Shown here piece by piece: positions 10,372 to 19,118 of a DNA stretch of 64,000 nucleotides. The stretch is from assembly GCA_963826505.1 (NCBI GenBank), contig CAWGXG010000002.1:62001-126000 (forward strand). The letters are read 5' to 3'. How positions within the stretch are numbered: position 1 is the stretch's first letter; the number at the start of each line of letters is the position of its first letter. The notes below the pieces were generated by a model that saw nothing but the letters and a program-made list of their open reading frames with translations, did not search any database and was not told where the DNA came from. The DNA is from CAWGXG01 sp963826505 (lineage in GTDB: Bacteria; Chloroflexota; Anaerolineae; Aggregatilineales; Aggregatilineaceae). A program made the position numbers and the translations under genes.

Positions 10372-11816
10372 GTGCGTTCCTCGTGAATCGTATCCGACTC
10401 GGCAGCGGAAGCATCGGAGGCAGGCGGCGTTGATACCGGGGTCAGAGTCTGGGTGTCGCGCGTCAAGGCGACGTTGGATGTGGCGGCAGGCGGTGTGCGC
10501 AGCCGCGCGGGCAAGACCGGGTCGGGAATTTTGGCCGGAACGATCGTAGTACCGGGCAGAGCCGCCGCAGGCGCCGGACGTTTGCCAGGCGTGAGATCGC
10601 GCCGCGTTGATGGCGTCTCGGAGACGCGGTCACTCACAGTGATCTCGGATGGCGTGTCGCGCTCTTCGGGCGAAGCGCTGGCCTGTCCGTCACGCTGCGC
10701 TGAATCAGCCAACTCGCCGGGTTGGGCTGCGCCTTCCGCGGAGGGCTGCGGCGTATCGGCCTGGGCGCTGCTAGGACGCGGTCGCAGGGCCGCCAGCGTG
10801 GGCGGCGCGACCGGTTCTTCGTCTATCGACTCTTTTTCGTCCTCACCGACGACCAGCACGGGCAGCGGTTTCCAACCCTGGCTTTCGGGCGTGGTTGGGA
10901 CGGCGGGCGCACCGGGCGCGGAGTCATCTTGCATTGATTCGGCGGATGGCAGCGGTGGTACCGTTGGTGTGACGAGCGGCGTGATCATCTCGCGAATCAC
11001 ATCGGGCAGGGGGTCGGTAGGTGTGGTGGTGGCGCTCGGATCCAGCGGGCCGGTCTGGTCCAGGACCGCCGTATCCAGCGGAATTTCCGGCGCGGCCATG
11101 CGCGTCATGTCGGCGGCGACGGCAGTGCGTGCGGCGCCCTGTGGCGCGTCAGTCTGGGCGCGCGCGCCTTTGGCCGGTACGAAAAACGCGAATTCGCCCG
11201 CGTTCTCTTTGGGGTTAAGCAGCAGATCGCAGCCGTTGAGCCGCACGAAATCGCGCGCGGTGTACAGCTCGAAAGCGGCGTCTTGCGCGCGCCAGTGATC
11301 GCCGAAACTCTCAAGCAGACTGTCCATGGAAGCGGGCAGCGGTTTTGACCGGTTGAACTTCACGCGGAACCATGCGCCCAGTGAGCTGACCTCCAACGCC
11401 AGATGGACGCCGGTCCCCTGGGTGAAGGCTACCGAATAAAGTAGCATCAGCGCTTCTTGAAGCGTGTCCTGGTTGGCGTGCAGCAGAATATCTTTCTTCA
11501 CCACGGGCGGCGGGCTGATCTGAAGCTGGGCACCCAGCCACGCCAGCAGCGTGTTGACGTGGAAGGGGCGAATCGCACGGTCCGGCAGGCTTTCGCCCAG
11601 TTTGAACCGGATGAGGTAGGACCACGCGGTGAACAGGTTGAGCACGTTCGAGATTTTTATCGTGGCGCGCTCTTTCCAAAAGCCGGGCGGCCTGTCTTGC
11701 GCTTCGGGCATATCACTCAGCGCGATGCTGGACAGCGCCGCGTTGAGCGAGTCCGCGATGCGGTTGTAGAGTAGGAATTGGAGATCGGCCAGGGCCTGCC
11801 AGTCGGGTTCACGCAT
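10368..11816 (-). CDS. Degenerate histidine-kinase-like protein A with disordered tail
   Basis: 482 residues from the ATG at 11816, chosen because GGAAGA lies seven bases upstream; a GTG at 11921 would add 35 residues without recognisable content. Residues about 1-245 mirror a histidine kinase: a helical pair at the DHp position with LSSIALSD where His-Glu is expected, then NQDTLQEALMLLYSVAFTQG at the N-box position, and ARDFVRLNGCDLLLN...GEFAFFVP at the end of HATPase_c. Catalytic His, N-box Asn and glycine boxes are missing. The remaining about 240 residues are Pro/Thr/Ser-rich and probably disordered. It overlaps the next gene by four bases. Role unknown; the core comparison is by eye only. 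Confidence 0.65.
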   Translation of the reverse strand: MREPDWQALADLQFLLYNRIADSLNAALSSIALSDMPEAQDRPPGFWKERATIKISNVLNLFTAWSYLIRFKLGESLPDRAIRPFHVNTLLAWLGAQLQISPPPVVKKDILLHANQDTLQEALMLLYSVAFTQGTGVHLALEVSSLGAWFRVKFNRSKPLPASMDSLLESFGDHWRAQDAAFELYTARDFVRLNGCDLLLNPKENAGEFAFFVPAKGARAQTDAPQGAARTAVAADMTRMAAPEIPLDTAVLDQTGPLDPSATTTPTDPLPDVIREMITPLVTPTVPPLPSAESMQDDSAPGAPAVPTTPESQGWKPLPVLVVGEDEKESIDEEPVAPPTLAALRPRPSSAQADTPQPSAEGAAQPGELADSAQRDGQASASPEERDTPSEITVSDRVSETPSTRRDLTPGKRPAPAAALPGTTIVPAKIPDPVLPARLRTPPAATSNVALTRDTQTLTPVSTPPASDASAAESDTIHEERT

Positions 11817-12019
11817 CAGAATTCTTCCCGTGTATTCACGCCAATAGTTATGTTCAGGTACGTTCCGCGTTAAAAAAGCGTTGATCTGGCCTGCACATAG
11901 ACGAATGCGGGCCGGAGGCACCGCATTCGCGAATAAACTATGCCATTTGTGATCCGGTCGGTCAGGGCCGGGTGGGCCGCTGTTACGACCCGATGGTCTG
12001 TCTCACCACTCGAACGTCA

Positions 12020-12397
12020 CTATCCCACCACGTCCGAAAGGCTGGCGGCGAAGCTGAGCACCAGCCGGGGCGCGTGCGACCGCGTGTGCGCGAGGTAGGT
12101 GCGCGTATCGGCCAGCGCTTCCTGGTACATGGCCAGCAGCTCGTCGTCCGTTTCTTTGAAGCGCCGCAGCGTTTGCAGCGAGCACATGATGCAGCCACGC
12201 ATCGCGCGGTAACTGTCCGTCTCGCACGGCAGGCAGCCGTTGAGGCGGATCATCATCAGCATAAAGGCCAGCACTTCTTCGTGCGTTTCGGGCAGCGCTG
12301 CCACGTGTTTCACCAACAGACGCCACCCCTCGCCGCGCGCTTCGCTTAAATGCGGAATAGCATAATTCGGAAACATCAATTCATTCTTGGTATACAT
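12020..12397 (-). CDS. Small protein with two CxxC motifs
   Basis: 125 residues, mostly helical in appearance. Four cysteines form two CxxC pairs, C55-C58 (NGCLPC) and C69-C72 (RGCIMC), ten residues apart. The RLNGCxxC context faintly recalls AhpD/carboxymuconolactone decarboxylase-like proteins (INGCxxC) but the usual following His is absent, so a metal or Fe-S ligand set or redox pairs are equally possible. It lies about 200 bases upstream of the degenerate kinase pair on the same strand and may share its transcript. Start is uncertain between 12397 and an ATG seven codons later. Confidence 0.6.
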   Translation of the reverse strand: MYTKNELMFPNYAIPHLSEARGEGWRLLVKHVAALPETHEEVLAFMLMMIRLNGCLPCETDSYRAMRGCIMCSLQTLRRFKETDDELLAMYQEALADTRTYLAHTRSHAPRLVLSFAASLSDVVG

Positions 12398-12491
12398 CCC
12401 ACCCCAGCTTTCATCGTGAATGCATAACCCAGCGATCAGTGATCAGTGTCTAACCGGCCCCGCCACCGCTTACTGTCACTTTTAATTAGCA

Positions 12492-12507
12492 TAAGAAACG
12501 GTTCTTA
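12492..12507. promoter_or_regulatory. Inverted repeat between divergent genes
   Basis: TAAGAA-ACGG-TTCTTA, a perfect six-base inverted repeat in an AT-rich patch between the minus-strand gene starting at 12397 and the plus-strand gene starting at 12614. Position suggests an operator; no regulator is assigned. Confidence 0.3.
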
Positions 12508-12613
12508 ATTATGATAGCGTACTTCAGTACTGATGTGGGTTAGAAAAGCGTTTGTGTCAGGCTGTCGCGAGTGTTTTGGCAGGCCCCGCGCATGCGCTGG
12601 AGAGGGAAAACGG

Positions 12614-12952
12614 ATGCTGTTCCCACCACTTAAAGCCGATCGTGCCCTGCTGTGGATTACCCTCCAATCGGACGCAGGCGCACCCGAACGCTATGCCGCG
12701 TTGCGCGCCATTCTCAAAGCCTGCCGCCTGCATCCCTTGGACAGCACGCCCACCGCCGCGCTGGTCATCGTGGATGAAGCCGCGTTCCGCCAGCGCCTTG
12801 ACGCGGCACGCGCTGTGCTGGGGCCGTATGACGCGCTGCACCTGGTCACGCAGGCGGGCGGGCGACTGTCAGTGCTGGCCATCGGAGCTGTGACCGCGTC
12901 CGGCAGCGCCCTGCAGGAATCCGCATCACGCCCGCCCTGGTTGGTGGACTGA
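12614..12952 (+). CDS. Hypothetical protein
   Basis: 112 residues from the ATG at 12614, preceded by GAGAGGGA; an upstream in-frame ATG at 12533 lacks a ribosome site and adds Cys/Arg-rich sequence that looks non-coding. The protein has alternating helix/strand character (ALLWITLQSD, ALVIVDEAAF, DALHLVTQAG) like a small alpha/beta domain, but I do not recognise a family. The next gene (PHP phosphatase) is 201 bases downstream and probably separate. Confidence 0.5.
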   Translation: MLFPPLKADRALLWITLQSDAGAPERYAALRAILKACRLHPLDSTPTAALVIVDEAAFRQRLDAARAVLGPYDALHLVTQAGGRLSVLAIGAVTASGSALQESASRPPWLVD

Positions 12953-13153
12953 CGCGACGATCATACCGGAATATGCCGCGGCCAGGGCGTCCGATCGTGG
13001 CATTTCGCCATAGCACATTCGCGGGCGGTGTGGTATCGTGGGCTGCTCACTTCCACCGTCTGAACCGTGTTTTGCACCGAGCCAACCCCTGATTGGGCTG
13101 GGCGGTTGTGCGATGCTGACAGACGCGGTGTTGACATCACAAGGTAACACACC

Positions 13154-13984
13154 ATGAACGAACCGACGCTCCCCAACGGGCGAATCCCACTCGATTATCA
13201 CATGCACAGCACCGCGAGCTGCGATTCCCGCGCGTCGATGGCCGATATGTGTCGCAGCGCGTTGGCGCGCGGTATCCCGGAGATCGCGTTTACCGAACAT
13301 TTCGATCCCAAGCCGGAAGACATCTGCGCGGGCTATTACCAACCGGACGTCTATTTCGCCGCGCTTGAGGAGGCCCGGCGTGAGTTCGCGCCCCAGGGGT
13401 TGACAATCCGCGCGGGGGTCGAACTGGGCGAGTATCATCGGTACAGCGCCGTGCACAACCCGGTACTCGATGCGTGGCCGTATGATATCGCGCTGGGCAG
13501 CCTGCACTGGGTCGGCGAAGCCAGTATCTTCGACGCCAATCATTTCCGGGCGCACACGCCGCGCGAAGCCTTCGAAGCCTATTTTTCGGAACTGGCGGCG
13601 ATGGTACGCTTCGGCGGATTTGACGTGCTGGCCCATGCTGATGTGGTCAAGCGCGCCGCCTATCCGGTGTATGGCCGCTTCGCGATCTCCGATTGGGAAG
13701 CGCAGGTGCGCGAGGTGTGGGCGGCCTGCATCGAACAGGGGATCGGCATAGAGATTAACACGGCGGCGCTGCGGCAGGCGGTCCACGAGGTGCACCCGGG
13801 TCCGGAGTCGCTGCGCTGGTATCGCGAAATGGGTGGCGAGATTCTGACCATCGGCAGCGACAGCCACCGCCCGGATCACGTGGGGTACGGCCTGGACGTG
13901 GCACTTGACGCGGCGCGCGCGGCGGGCTTCACGCGGCTGGCGTCGTTCGAACGGCGTGCGGTCGCGCGCTGGCTGCCGATCTGA
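13154..13984 (+). CDS. PHP-domain phosphoesterase, histidinol-phosphatase (HisK) type
   Basis: 276 residues. PHP motif I is DYHMHSTASCDS at residues about 15-26, followed by FTEHFD, VELGEYH, GSLHW, VLAHADVVK and the terminal GSDSHRPDHVG, a full set of PHP metal-ligand motifs. Length matches HisK/HolPase enzymes that hydrolyse L-histidinol phosphate to histidinol in histidine synthesis. No his gene is nearby, so another phosphate ester remains possible. ATG is preceded by an AAGGT-like site. Cytoplasmic. Confidence 0.85.
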   Translation: MNEPTLPNGRIPLDYHMHSTASCDSRASMADMCRSALARGIPEIAFTEHFDPKPEDICAGYYQPDVYFAALEEARREFAPQGLTIRAGVELGEYHRYSAVHNPVLDAWPYDIALGSLHWVGEASIFDANHFRAHTPREAFEAYFSELAAMVRFGGFDVLAHADVVKRAAYPVYGRFAISDWEAQVREVWAACIEQGIGIEINTAALRQAVHEVHPGPESLRWYREMGGEILTIGSDSHRPDHVGYGLDVALDAARAAGFTRLASFERRAVARWLPI

Positions 13985-14152
13985 CGCGAGTGAGACTGTC
14001 CATCCGGTTGGAGGCGCCCTCCAAGTCCGGACCTTTGTAGGCTAGCGCAAAAAAAGAAACAGGCTCATAATAGCCTTTACTTTCACCTGCGTCGCGGGAG
14101 TGGCGTACAAAACGGTTGTTGTCATCTGGCAGGAGCGTACCGGAGAAGGACC

Positions 14153-14629
14153 ATGCAAATCTGCCCGCACTGCGGTACCGAAAATTTCGAAGGCGTCATC
14201 TTTTGCGATCGCTGTGGGGTGGCCCTGGTGGCCGTGCCGCTGGCGACACGCCAGCTCGCCCAAAATGACGAGCGCGGCGGCACCGATCAATTGGGTAGTG
14301 AGAATATCCTGATCGTTCAGGTCGAAAATCAGGATTTGCCCATCACCATTCAGGTTCGGCACGAGATCGTGTTTGGCCGCGTGACGGACACCGCCGAAAA
14401 TACGACCTACATCAATCTCACGCCCTACGGAGCCGATCTTCGCGGTGTGTCGCGTCGTCATGCGCGCCTGCTGCGTGAGGGCAGTGCCATCTACTTGATG
14501 GACCTCAACAGCACGAACGGCACGCGGCTCAACGGCGAGCCACTGTCGGGGGGTGTCGAGAAGCGGATCCGTGATGGCGACGAGGTGTCGTTGGGCAAAC
14601 TGCGCTTGTATGTCTTTTTCAAACCGTAA
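14153..14629 (+). CDS. Zinc-ribbon plus FHA domain protein
   Basis: 158 residues. The N terminus is a zinc ribbon with CPHCG at 3-7 and CDRCG at 20-24. After a linker the FHA domain spans about 55-150: IVFGRVTD (in place of the common GR motif), RGVSRRHARL, and DLNSTNGTRLNGEPL, the conserved Ser, His and Asn-Gly residues of phosphothreonine recognition. It would dock onto Thr-phosphorylated partners, although no Ser/Thr kinase is in the window. A GAGAAGGA ribosome site lies just before the ATG. It precedes a lipoprotein gene in the same orientation. Confidence 0.85.
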   Translation: MQICPHCGTENFEGVIFCDRCGVALVAVPLATRQLAQNDERGGTDQLGSENILIVQVENQDLPITIQVRHEIVFGRVTDTAENTTYINLTPYGADLRGVSRRHARLLREGSAIYLMDLNSTNGTRLNGEPLSGGVEKRIRDGDEVSLGKLRLYVFFKP

Positions 14630-14791
14630 ATTGTGTTTGCCGGGCCGCATTAGCGTCCCCGGCTGGCTGCAAGCCTATGGTATCGCCCCGGCGTGTTTGG
14701 CCTGGGGCGGTTTGCGTTATAATGCGTGCCAGCGTCGGGCAGACCGGCGCGATCGATTGGCATGCGCCCTGGAGGGGTGAAGGACAGTAAG

Positions 14792-16033
14792 ATGCGCGCG
14801 CGGTGGGCGATGGTGGTGATGGTGTGGGCGGCGGTGGCCGTGCTGTTAACGGGCTGCATGACCGGCATTCAGAATAACGACCCGGTGTTCGTCGTGGCGA
14901 CGCCGGTGCCTCCCGATGCTGATTTCGTCACTTACAGCCCGGCATCCGGCGCGTTTTCGCTGCGCGTACCTGCCACGTGGATCGCGGGCGAATTGCCTGA
15001 TCCGGGCGGCGTGCGCGTGCAGTTCACGGCGCTCGAAGGCGATCAGGCCGTGACGCGCCTGAGCGTGTACGTCGTCAACACGGGCCAGCCCATGACGCCC
15101 GAAGCCTTTGCCGAGGCGGCCAACACCTACCAGCCGCCGTCCGATCTGGCGGGTTTTGGGTGGACCGAGCTGGGACGCTCCGCGCAGCAGGACGGCAGCC
15201 GTCGGATTCTCGGTGTGCGTGATTATCCCGTGTTAGGGCCGCGCGCGCTCAACATTTTTTTGCAGGGTGACGGTGCGCTGTTCAGCGCATTGGAGGTCGA
15301 TGTCACGGACGCGGACGCGCCATCACTTGACACGTTGATGGCTGTGATCAATACCTTCCACATCAATCCGGACGCCGATCTGGTGGTCGGCACCGTGCAG
15401 CAGGCCGCCGCCAATGTCACGTCCTACACCGGCGTGATCGGGTTCAACGGCTATCTGGCCTGGACGGACAGCGACGGCGTGTTTCACCTGACGGGCGAAG
15501 CGGTCAACACTACGCCGGACCCGCTCGAAGCGGTCCGGCTGTCCGGCGTGCTGTACGATTCGCAAGGCCGCCGTCTGGTCGAGCAGTCGGACATTCTCTC
15601 AGTGGATGTGTTGGGGCCGGGTCAGGGCGCGCCCTTCGATCTGCGCTTCGAAGGCGGCAAGCCGCCGACCGCCGTGCGCTACGAGCTGAACGTCGCCGGA
15701 CGCGGCGCGGACTACGTGCTGCGGACCTATTACGCCCCGGAGAATTTCATCGTCGCCAACGATCGCGCCGAGTATAACGCCCAGGGCAATCTGGTCGTGC
15801 GCGGCGATCTTGCCAACGTCGGACCGAGCGTGGCCGAAGCGGTCAAAGTCGTGGTCGCGATCTGGGATGATCAGGGTCACGTCGTTGCCGCCGAGACGGT
15901 GTTCATCAACAAGACGCAGCTTGTCCCGCAGGAAGCGATCGCGTTTGAAGTGCCGTTTTACCAGTTGGGCGGCCCGGCCGTGACGTATACGCTCACGGTG
16001 CTGGGGTCAGTCGCCCAGAGCGTTACCGGGTGA
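14792..16033 (+). CDS. Lipoprotein with PsbP-like and FxLYD-like domains
   Basis: 413 residues from the ATG at 14792, with GAAGGA upstream. The signal sequence ends in a lipobox LLTGC (Cys22), so it should be anchored to the outer face of the membrane. Residues about 45-190 form a module that recurs in this window (FVTYSPASGAFSLRVPATW). The last half resembles FxLYD domains (VNTTPDPLEAVRLSGVLYDS; NVGPSVAEAVKVVVAIWD), common in cell-surface lipoproteins. Role unknown. Its last about 45 bases are present again, diverged, at 17793-17838 after the next gene. Confidence 0.72.
   Translation: MRARWAMVVMVWAAVAVLLTGCMTGIQNNDPVFVVATPVPPDADFVTYSPASGAFSLRVPATWIAGELPDPGGVRVQFTALEGDQAVTRLSVYVVNTGQPMTPEAFAEAANTYQPPSDLAGFGWTELGRSAQQDGSRRILGVRDYPVLGPRALNIFLQGDGALFSALEVDVTDADAPSLDTLMAVINTFHINPDADLVVGTVQQAAANVTSYTGVIGFNGYLAWTDSDGVFHLTGEAVNTTPDPLEAVRLSGVLYDSQGRRLVEQSDILSVDVLGPGQGAPFDLRFEGGKPPTAVRYELNVAGRGADYVLRTYYAPENFIVANDRAEYNAQGNLVVRGDLANVGPSVAEAVKVVVAIWDDQGHVVAAETVFINKTQLVPQEAIAFEVPFYQLGGPAVTYTLTVLGSVAQSVTG
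15985..16030 (+). repeat. Direct repeat copy 1 flanking the SGNH hydrolase gene
   Basis: The 3' end of the lipoprotein gene (core GCTCACGGTGCTGGGGTCAG at 15991) is repeated imperfectly at 17793-17838, just after the SGNH hydrolase gene. The second copy keeps a stop-like end but lacks the rest of the gene, so the pair brackets the hydrolase gene. Confidence 0.65.
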
Positions 16034-16087
16034 TCCGGCAGCCCCTGCCGTCCATCGTCCGGCGCGCATTGTGTTGAGGGGGCACAT

Positions 16088-17758
16088 GTGCAACACCAGC
16101 CTGGATTCTTGCGGAGAAGAGGGCCGCTCCCAGGGCGCGGCGTAATTTTCGTCGCGGTCGTGTGCGGTCTGCTGGCGATCTTCCTGATTCTGCCGCACGC
16201 GCTCAGCATCCGGCTGTTTTGGCTATCGGTTGTGGCCCTGGCGGTGGGCTACGTGGTGTACCTCCTGCGCGTCAGGCTGCACCCGGGGCGCAGCGTAATT
16301 TTCGTCGCGATCGTCTGCGGCTTGCTGGCCATCTTCCTGATCCTGCCGCACGCGCTCAGCATCCGGCTGTTCTGGCTGTCGGTTGTGGCCCTGCCGGTGG
16401 GCTACGTGGTGTACCGTCTGCGCACCAGGCTGGCCCGGGGAGCGACATCGCTGGTCGGCGGTATGGTGCGGCTGCGCGATTTACTGTCCAGCGGCGTGGC
16501 GCGGCTGAATATCTTGCTGGTCAACGGCGCAGCGTGGCTGGGCAGCCTGCTGCTCGTCGGCATTGCAGGGCTGGGCGACCGGCTGTGGGCCATGCGGCGA
16601 GCGGGCGGGCGGTCGCGGCGCTTCGGGCGGGCCATGTACCACGCGTTGGCGGTGATCAGCATCAACTTCATGATCGTGGTCCTGCTGCTGCCGGTCGTGG
16701 AATGGGGCCTGCGCCGCTACTTCGACGAATACGGGAGCGAAGAACAGCGCATCAAGTATGTGTACTCGGCCCAGCACATCGCAGACCTCAAATCGCAGTT
16801 CGTCGGGCAGCCGTACACCGTTTTCGGGAACTCACCGTACTGGTCCGGGCACAATGCACTCGGCTATAGGGCCGAATACGAGATCGAGGTCCCCAAACCA
16901 CCGGACCGCTTCCGTATTGTTGCGCTAGGCGGTTCGACCACGTACGGCTACCTGATCCCGAACGGACTAACCTACCCGGACGACCTTCAACGGCTGCTGG
17001 GGGATGAGTACCATTATCATGACGTGGAGGTCATCAACGCCGGGGTGCAGGTCTATACGACCTGGGAAACGCTGGCGAACCTGGAGTTCCGCGTGTTGGA
17101 GCTTCAGCCGGATATGATTATCATCTACCATGCTCACAACGACATCACCGCGCGGCTGATCCAGCCGGAATACTACCGCAGCGATCAACCGTCGCGCGGC
17201 GTGTGGCGCACCGAGCCGCAGCAACTCCCTAAGAGCGTGATCCAGCGCATCGTATGGCTGAAGCTCGGCTGGATGGAAGATCCAACGGCGGTCGAAGCCC
17301 AGTTTGAATTCGTGGGCGAGACGCCGCCAGTTTGCGATCAGTTCACCGATAAGGAATGCGGCGGCTACCCGGTCGAGGAGTTGATGCGCCTCAACCCGCC
17401 GATCTATTACGACCGCAACCTGCGCAGCATCGCTGCCATCGCCCACGCGAACGGCATCCAGGTGTTGTTCGTGTCATTCGGCTACTACCCGGAGGAATTT
17501 GACGGGACTAATATCTATTCGTGGCCCTGGCGGCAAGAAGCCATGGCCGAGCACAACGCCATCCTCGAGCAGGTGGCCAGCGACACCGGCAACCCATTTT
17601 GCGATCTGTTCAATTTGATCCCGTACGATCAATCCTTCTGGCGGCACGACGGCTATCACTACACAACCGAAGGCTCGCAGATGCAGGCTGAGGTCATCGG
17701 CCAGTGCATCGTCGACCAGGGCCTGATCCCGACACAGTTTGCGCTCGGCTCGGAGTGA
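16088..17758 (+). CDS. Membrane-anchored SGNH/GDSL hydrolase with duplicated N-terminal segment
   Basis: 556 residues from GTG at 16088. Residues about 15-115 contain two nearly identical 51-residue units, each with a hydrophobic pair (IFVAVVCGLLAIFLILPHAL), then an Arg-rich link and another hydrophobic segment (AVISINFMIVVLLLPVVEWG, near 195). The catalytic domain follows: GGSTTYGY (block I Ser), INAGVQVYTTW, HAHNDI (block III Asn-Asp position) and DGYHYTTEG (Asp-x-x-His). This fits an extracytoplasmic acyl- or acetyl-esterase acting on lipids or cell-surface glycans. It is bracketed by copies of the preceding gene's 3' end, suggesting insertion or a local rearrangement. Confidence 0.82.
   Translation: MQHQPGFLRRRGPLPGRGVIFVAVVCGLLAIFLILPHALSIRLFWLSVVALAVGYVVYLLRVRLHPGRSVIFVAIVCGLLAIFLILPHALSIRLFWLSVVALPVGYVVYRLRTRLARGATSLVGGMVRLRDLLSSGVARLNILLVNGAAWLGSLLLVGIAGLGDRLWAMRRAGGRSRRFGRAMYHALAVISINFMIVVLLLPVVEWGLRRYFDEYGSEEQRIKYVYSAQHIADLKSQFVGQPYTVFGNSPYWSGHNALGYRAEYEIEVPKPPDRFRIVALGGSTTYGYLIPNGLTYPDDLQRLLGDEYHYHDVEVINAGVQVYTTWETLANLEFRVLELQPDMIIIYHAHNDITARLIQPEYYRSDQPSRGVWRTEPQQLPKSVIQRIVWLKLGWMEDPTAVEAQFEFVGETPPVCDQFTDKECGGYPVEELMRLNPPIYYDRNLRSIAAIAHANGIQVLFVSFGYYPEEFDGTNIYSWPWRQEAMAEHNAILEQVASDTGNPFCDLFNLIPYDQSFWRHDGYHYTTEGSQMQAEVIGQCIVDQGLIPTQFALGSE
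16142..16447 (+). repeat. 153-bp in-frame tandem duplication
   Basis: Units 16142-16294 and 16295-16447 begin with the same GTAATTTTCGTCGCG and stay close to identical for about 130 bases. The 51-codon period keeps the frame and doubles a membrane-segment pair of the SGNH hydrolase. Confidence 0.85.
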
Positions 17759-17792
17759 TAGGATGTTCGGAACCACGCGTGGAACGGGGAGC

Positions 17793-17838
17793 GTACGCGC
17801 TCACGGTGCTGGGTCAGTCGCCCAAAACGTCACCGGTT
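17793..17838 (+). repeat. Direct repeat copy 2 (remnant of lipoprotein gene end)
   Basis: Matches the end of the lipoprotein gene at 15985-16030 with a few substitutions and one indel. It lies in the 321-base gene-free stretch 17759-18079, which otherwise holds only an AT-rich patch with a TATAAT at 17981-17986 that could serve the TPR gene; no good -35 partner is visible. Confidence 0.65.
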
Positions 17839-18079
17839 AGGGCGCCGGACGATCTGCCGCCGGTGGCCAAGTCGGGTAAGGTTTCACCTTCGATTTGTTT
17901 CCCTCAAGGTTCGCGTAAAACGAGCGTTCGATTCGACAGCAGGGCTGCAAGGTTTGTGTCCGGCGGCTCATTTTCATGATTATAATAGAAGGTATAGTAG
18001 CGATTGAGGTCAACTTGAGCTTACGCCGGGACACGGGCGTTTATTGACCTTGATCCGCGATGACACTATGGGGTACTGA

Positions 18080-19105
18080 ATGACGAAATCGAAGCAGTCG
18101 GTTTGGGAGCAAGTCGGACCGTTGGAAGCGGGCGGTCTGATTATCGCCGGGGTGGCAGTGGCGCTCGTCGCTGCCGGACGGCTGGCTCCGGTGGCGCTGA
18201 TCATCTTGTTGGTGTTGGGCTATTTCGTGTATATGGCGCGCGGTGTGCTGCGCCAGGCGCGGCGCTTCCGCCCGGTCGAACCGCCGCGTGCGTGGACAGT
18301 CACCGTAGCGGCTAACCTGCTGCTGATGGCGATCGGGATCGGCGCGTTTGGATGGTACATCGCAGGGGCGGGATCGCGTGCGTGGGTGCCGTTTTTGTTG
18401 TTCATCGCGGGTATGATCGCGCTGCGACAGTGGCGGCAGGGCGTCGTCAATCGCGTGTATGCGTGGCGTATCCCCGCACTGACGCTGCTGCAAAAAGGCG
18501 AATACAAGCGCGTTATGCGCGAGCTGGAAGGTGAGGCTACCGCCGGAAACGGGCATCCTGATAAGCTGGCGGTTGTGGCATTGGCGGCGATCGAACTTAA
18601 CAAGCTCGATCGCGCCGACGAGTTGCTGACGCGCGCCCGCGCCCTTGCTCCCGATTTTGCGTCGGTGAATGCCGCTATCGGATCGCTGAGGCGGCATCAG
18701 GCCCGTTACAGCGAAGCGGTGACTGCCATCCAGAAAGCGCTGGCGTTTGAAGACGACTGCACCACGCGTTATTATCTGGGGCTGTGCCAGTATCTCGCCG
18801 GGGAGACGTCGGCGGCGGAGGTCACGCTGCGCGCTGCCATCGCCGATCCGTTGTTGATCCGGCAGGGCAAAGTCTACGGTGCGTTCTTGCTGGGGCAGAT
18901 CGCCGAAACCAGTGGGCATCCTGATGAGGCCGATAGCTGGTACACTCGCATGGCCGAAGACGCGCCTCGCGTGCTGCCTGCCCTGCACGACGAGGTCCGT
19001 CGTCACAAGCAAACTCCCTATGCCGACACACTCAAAGACCATGTGCGAAGTATGGAGCGTCTGATCGCCCGCCGACCCTTGGTGAGCGAGCCAGCGCCAG
19101 GGTAA
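18080..19105 (+). CDS. Membrane TPR protein
   Basis: 341 residues. Two hydrophobic pairs lie at about 17-55 and 75-115 (VALIILLVLGYFVYMARGVL; LLLMAIGIGAFGWYIAGAG), followed by a soluble part with about four tetratricopeptide units (for example LTLLQKGEYKRVMRELEGEA; AIQKALAFEDDCTTRYYLGL; GAFLLGQIAETSGHPDEAD). TPRs mediate protein contacts, probably on the cytoplasmic face. The receiver protein starts 13 bases downstream, so the two are probably one operon and may be partners. Confidence 0.75.
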   Translation: MTKSKQSVWEQVGPLEAGGLIIAGVAVALVAAGRLAPVALIILLVLGYFVYMARGVLRQARRFRPVEPPRAWTVTVAANLLLMAIGIGAFGWYIAGAGSRAWVPFLLFIAGMIALRQWRQGVVNRVYAWRIPALTLLQKGEYKRVMRELEGEATAGNGHPDKLAVVALAAIELNKLDRADELLTRARALAPDFASVNAAIGSLRRHQARYSEAVTAIQKALAFEDDCTTRYYLGLCQYLAGETSAAEVTLRAAIADPLLIRQGKVYGAFLLGQIAETSGHPDEADSWYTRMAEDAPRVLPALHDEVRRHKQTPYADTLKDHVRSMERLIARRPLVSEPAPG

Positions 19106-19118
19106 AAGGCCAAATGTC

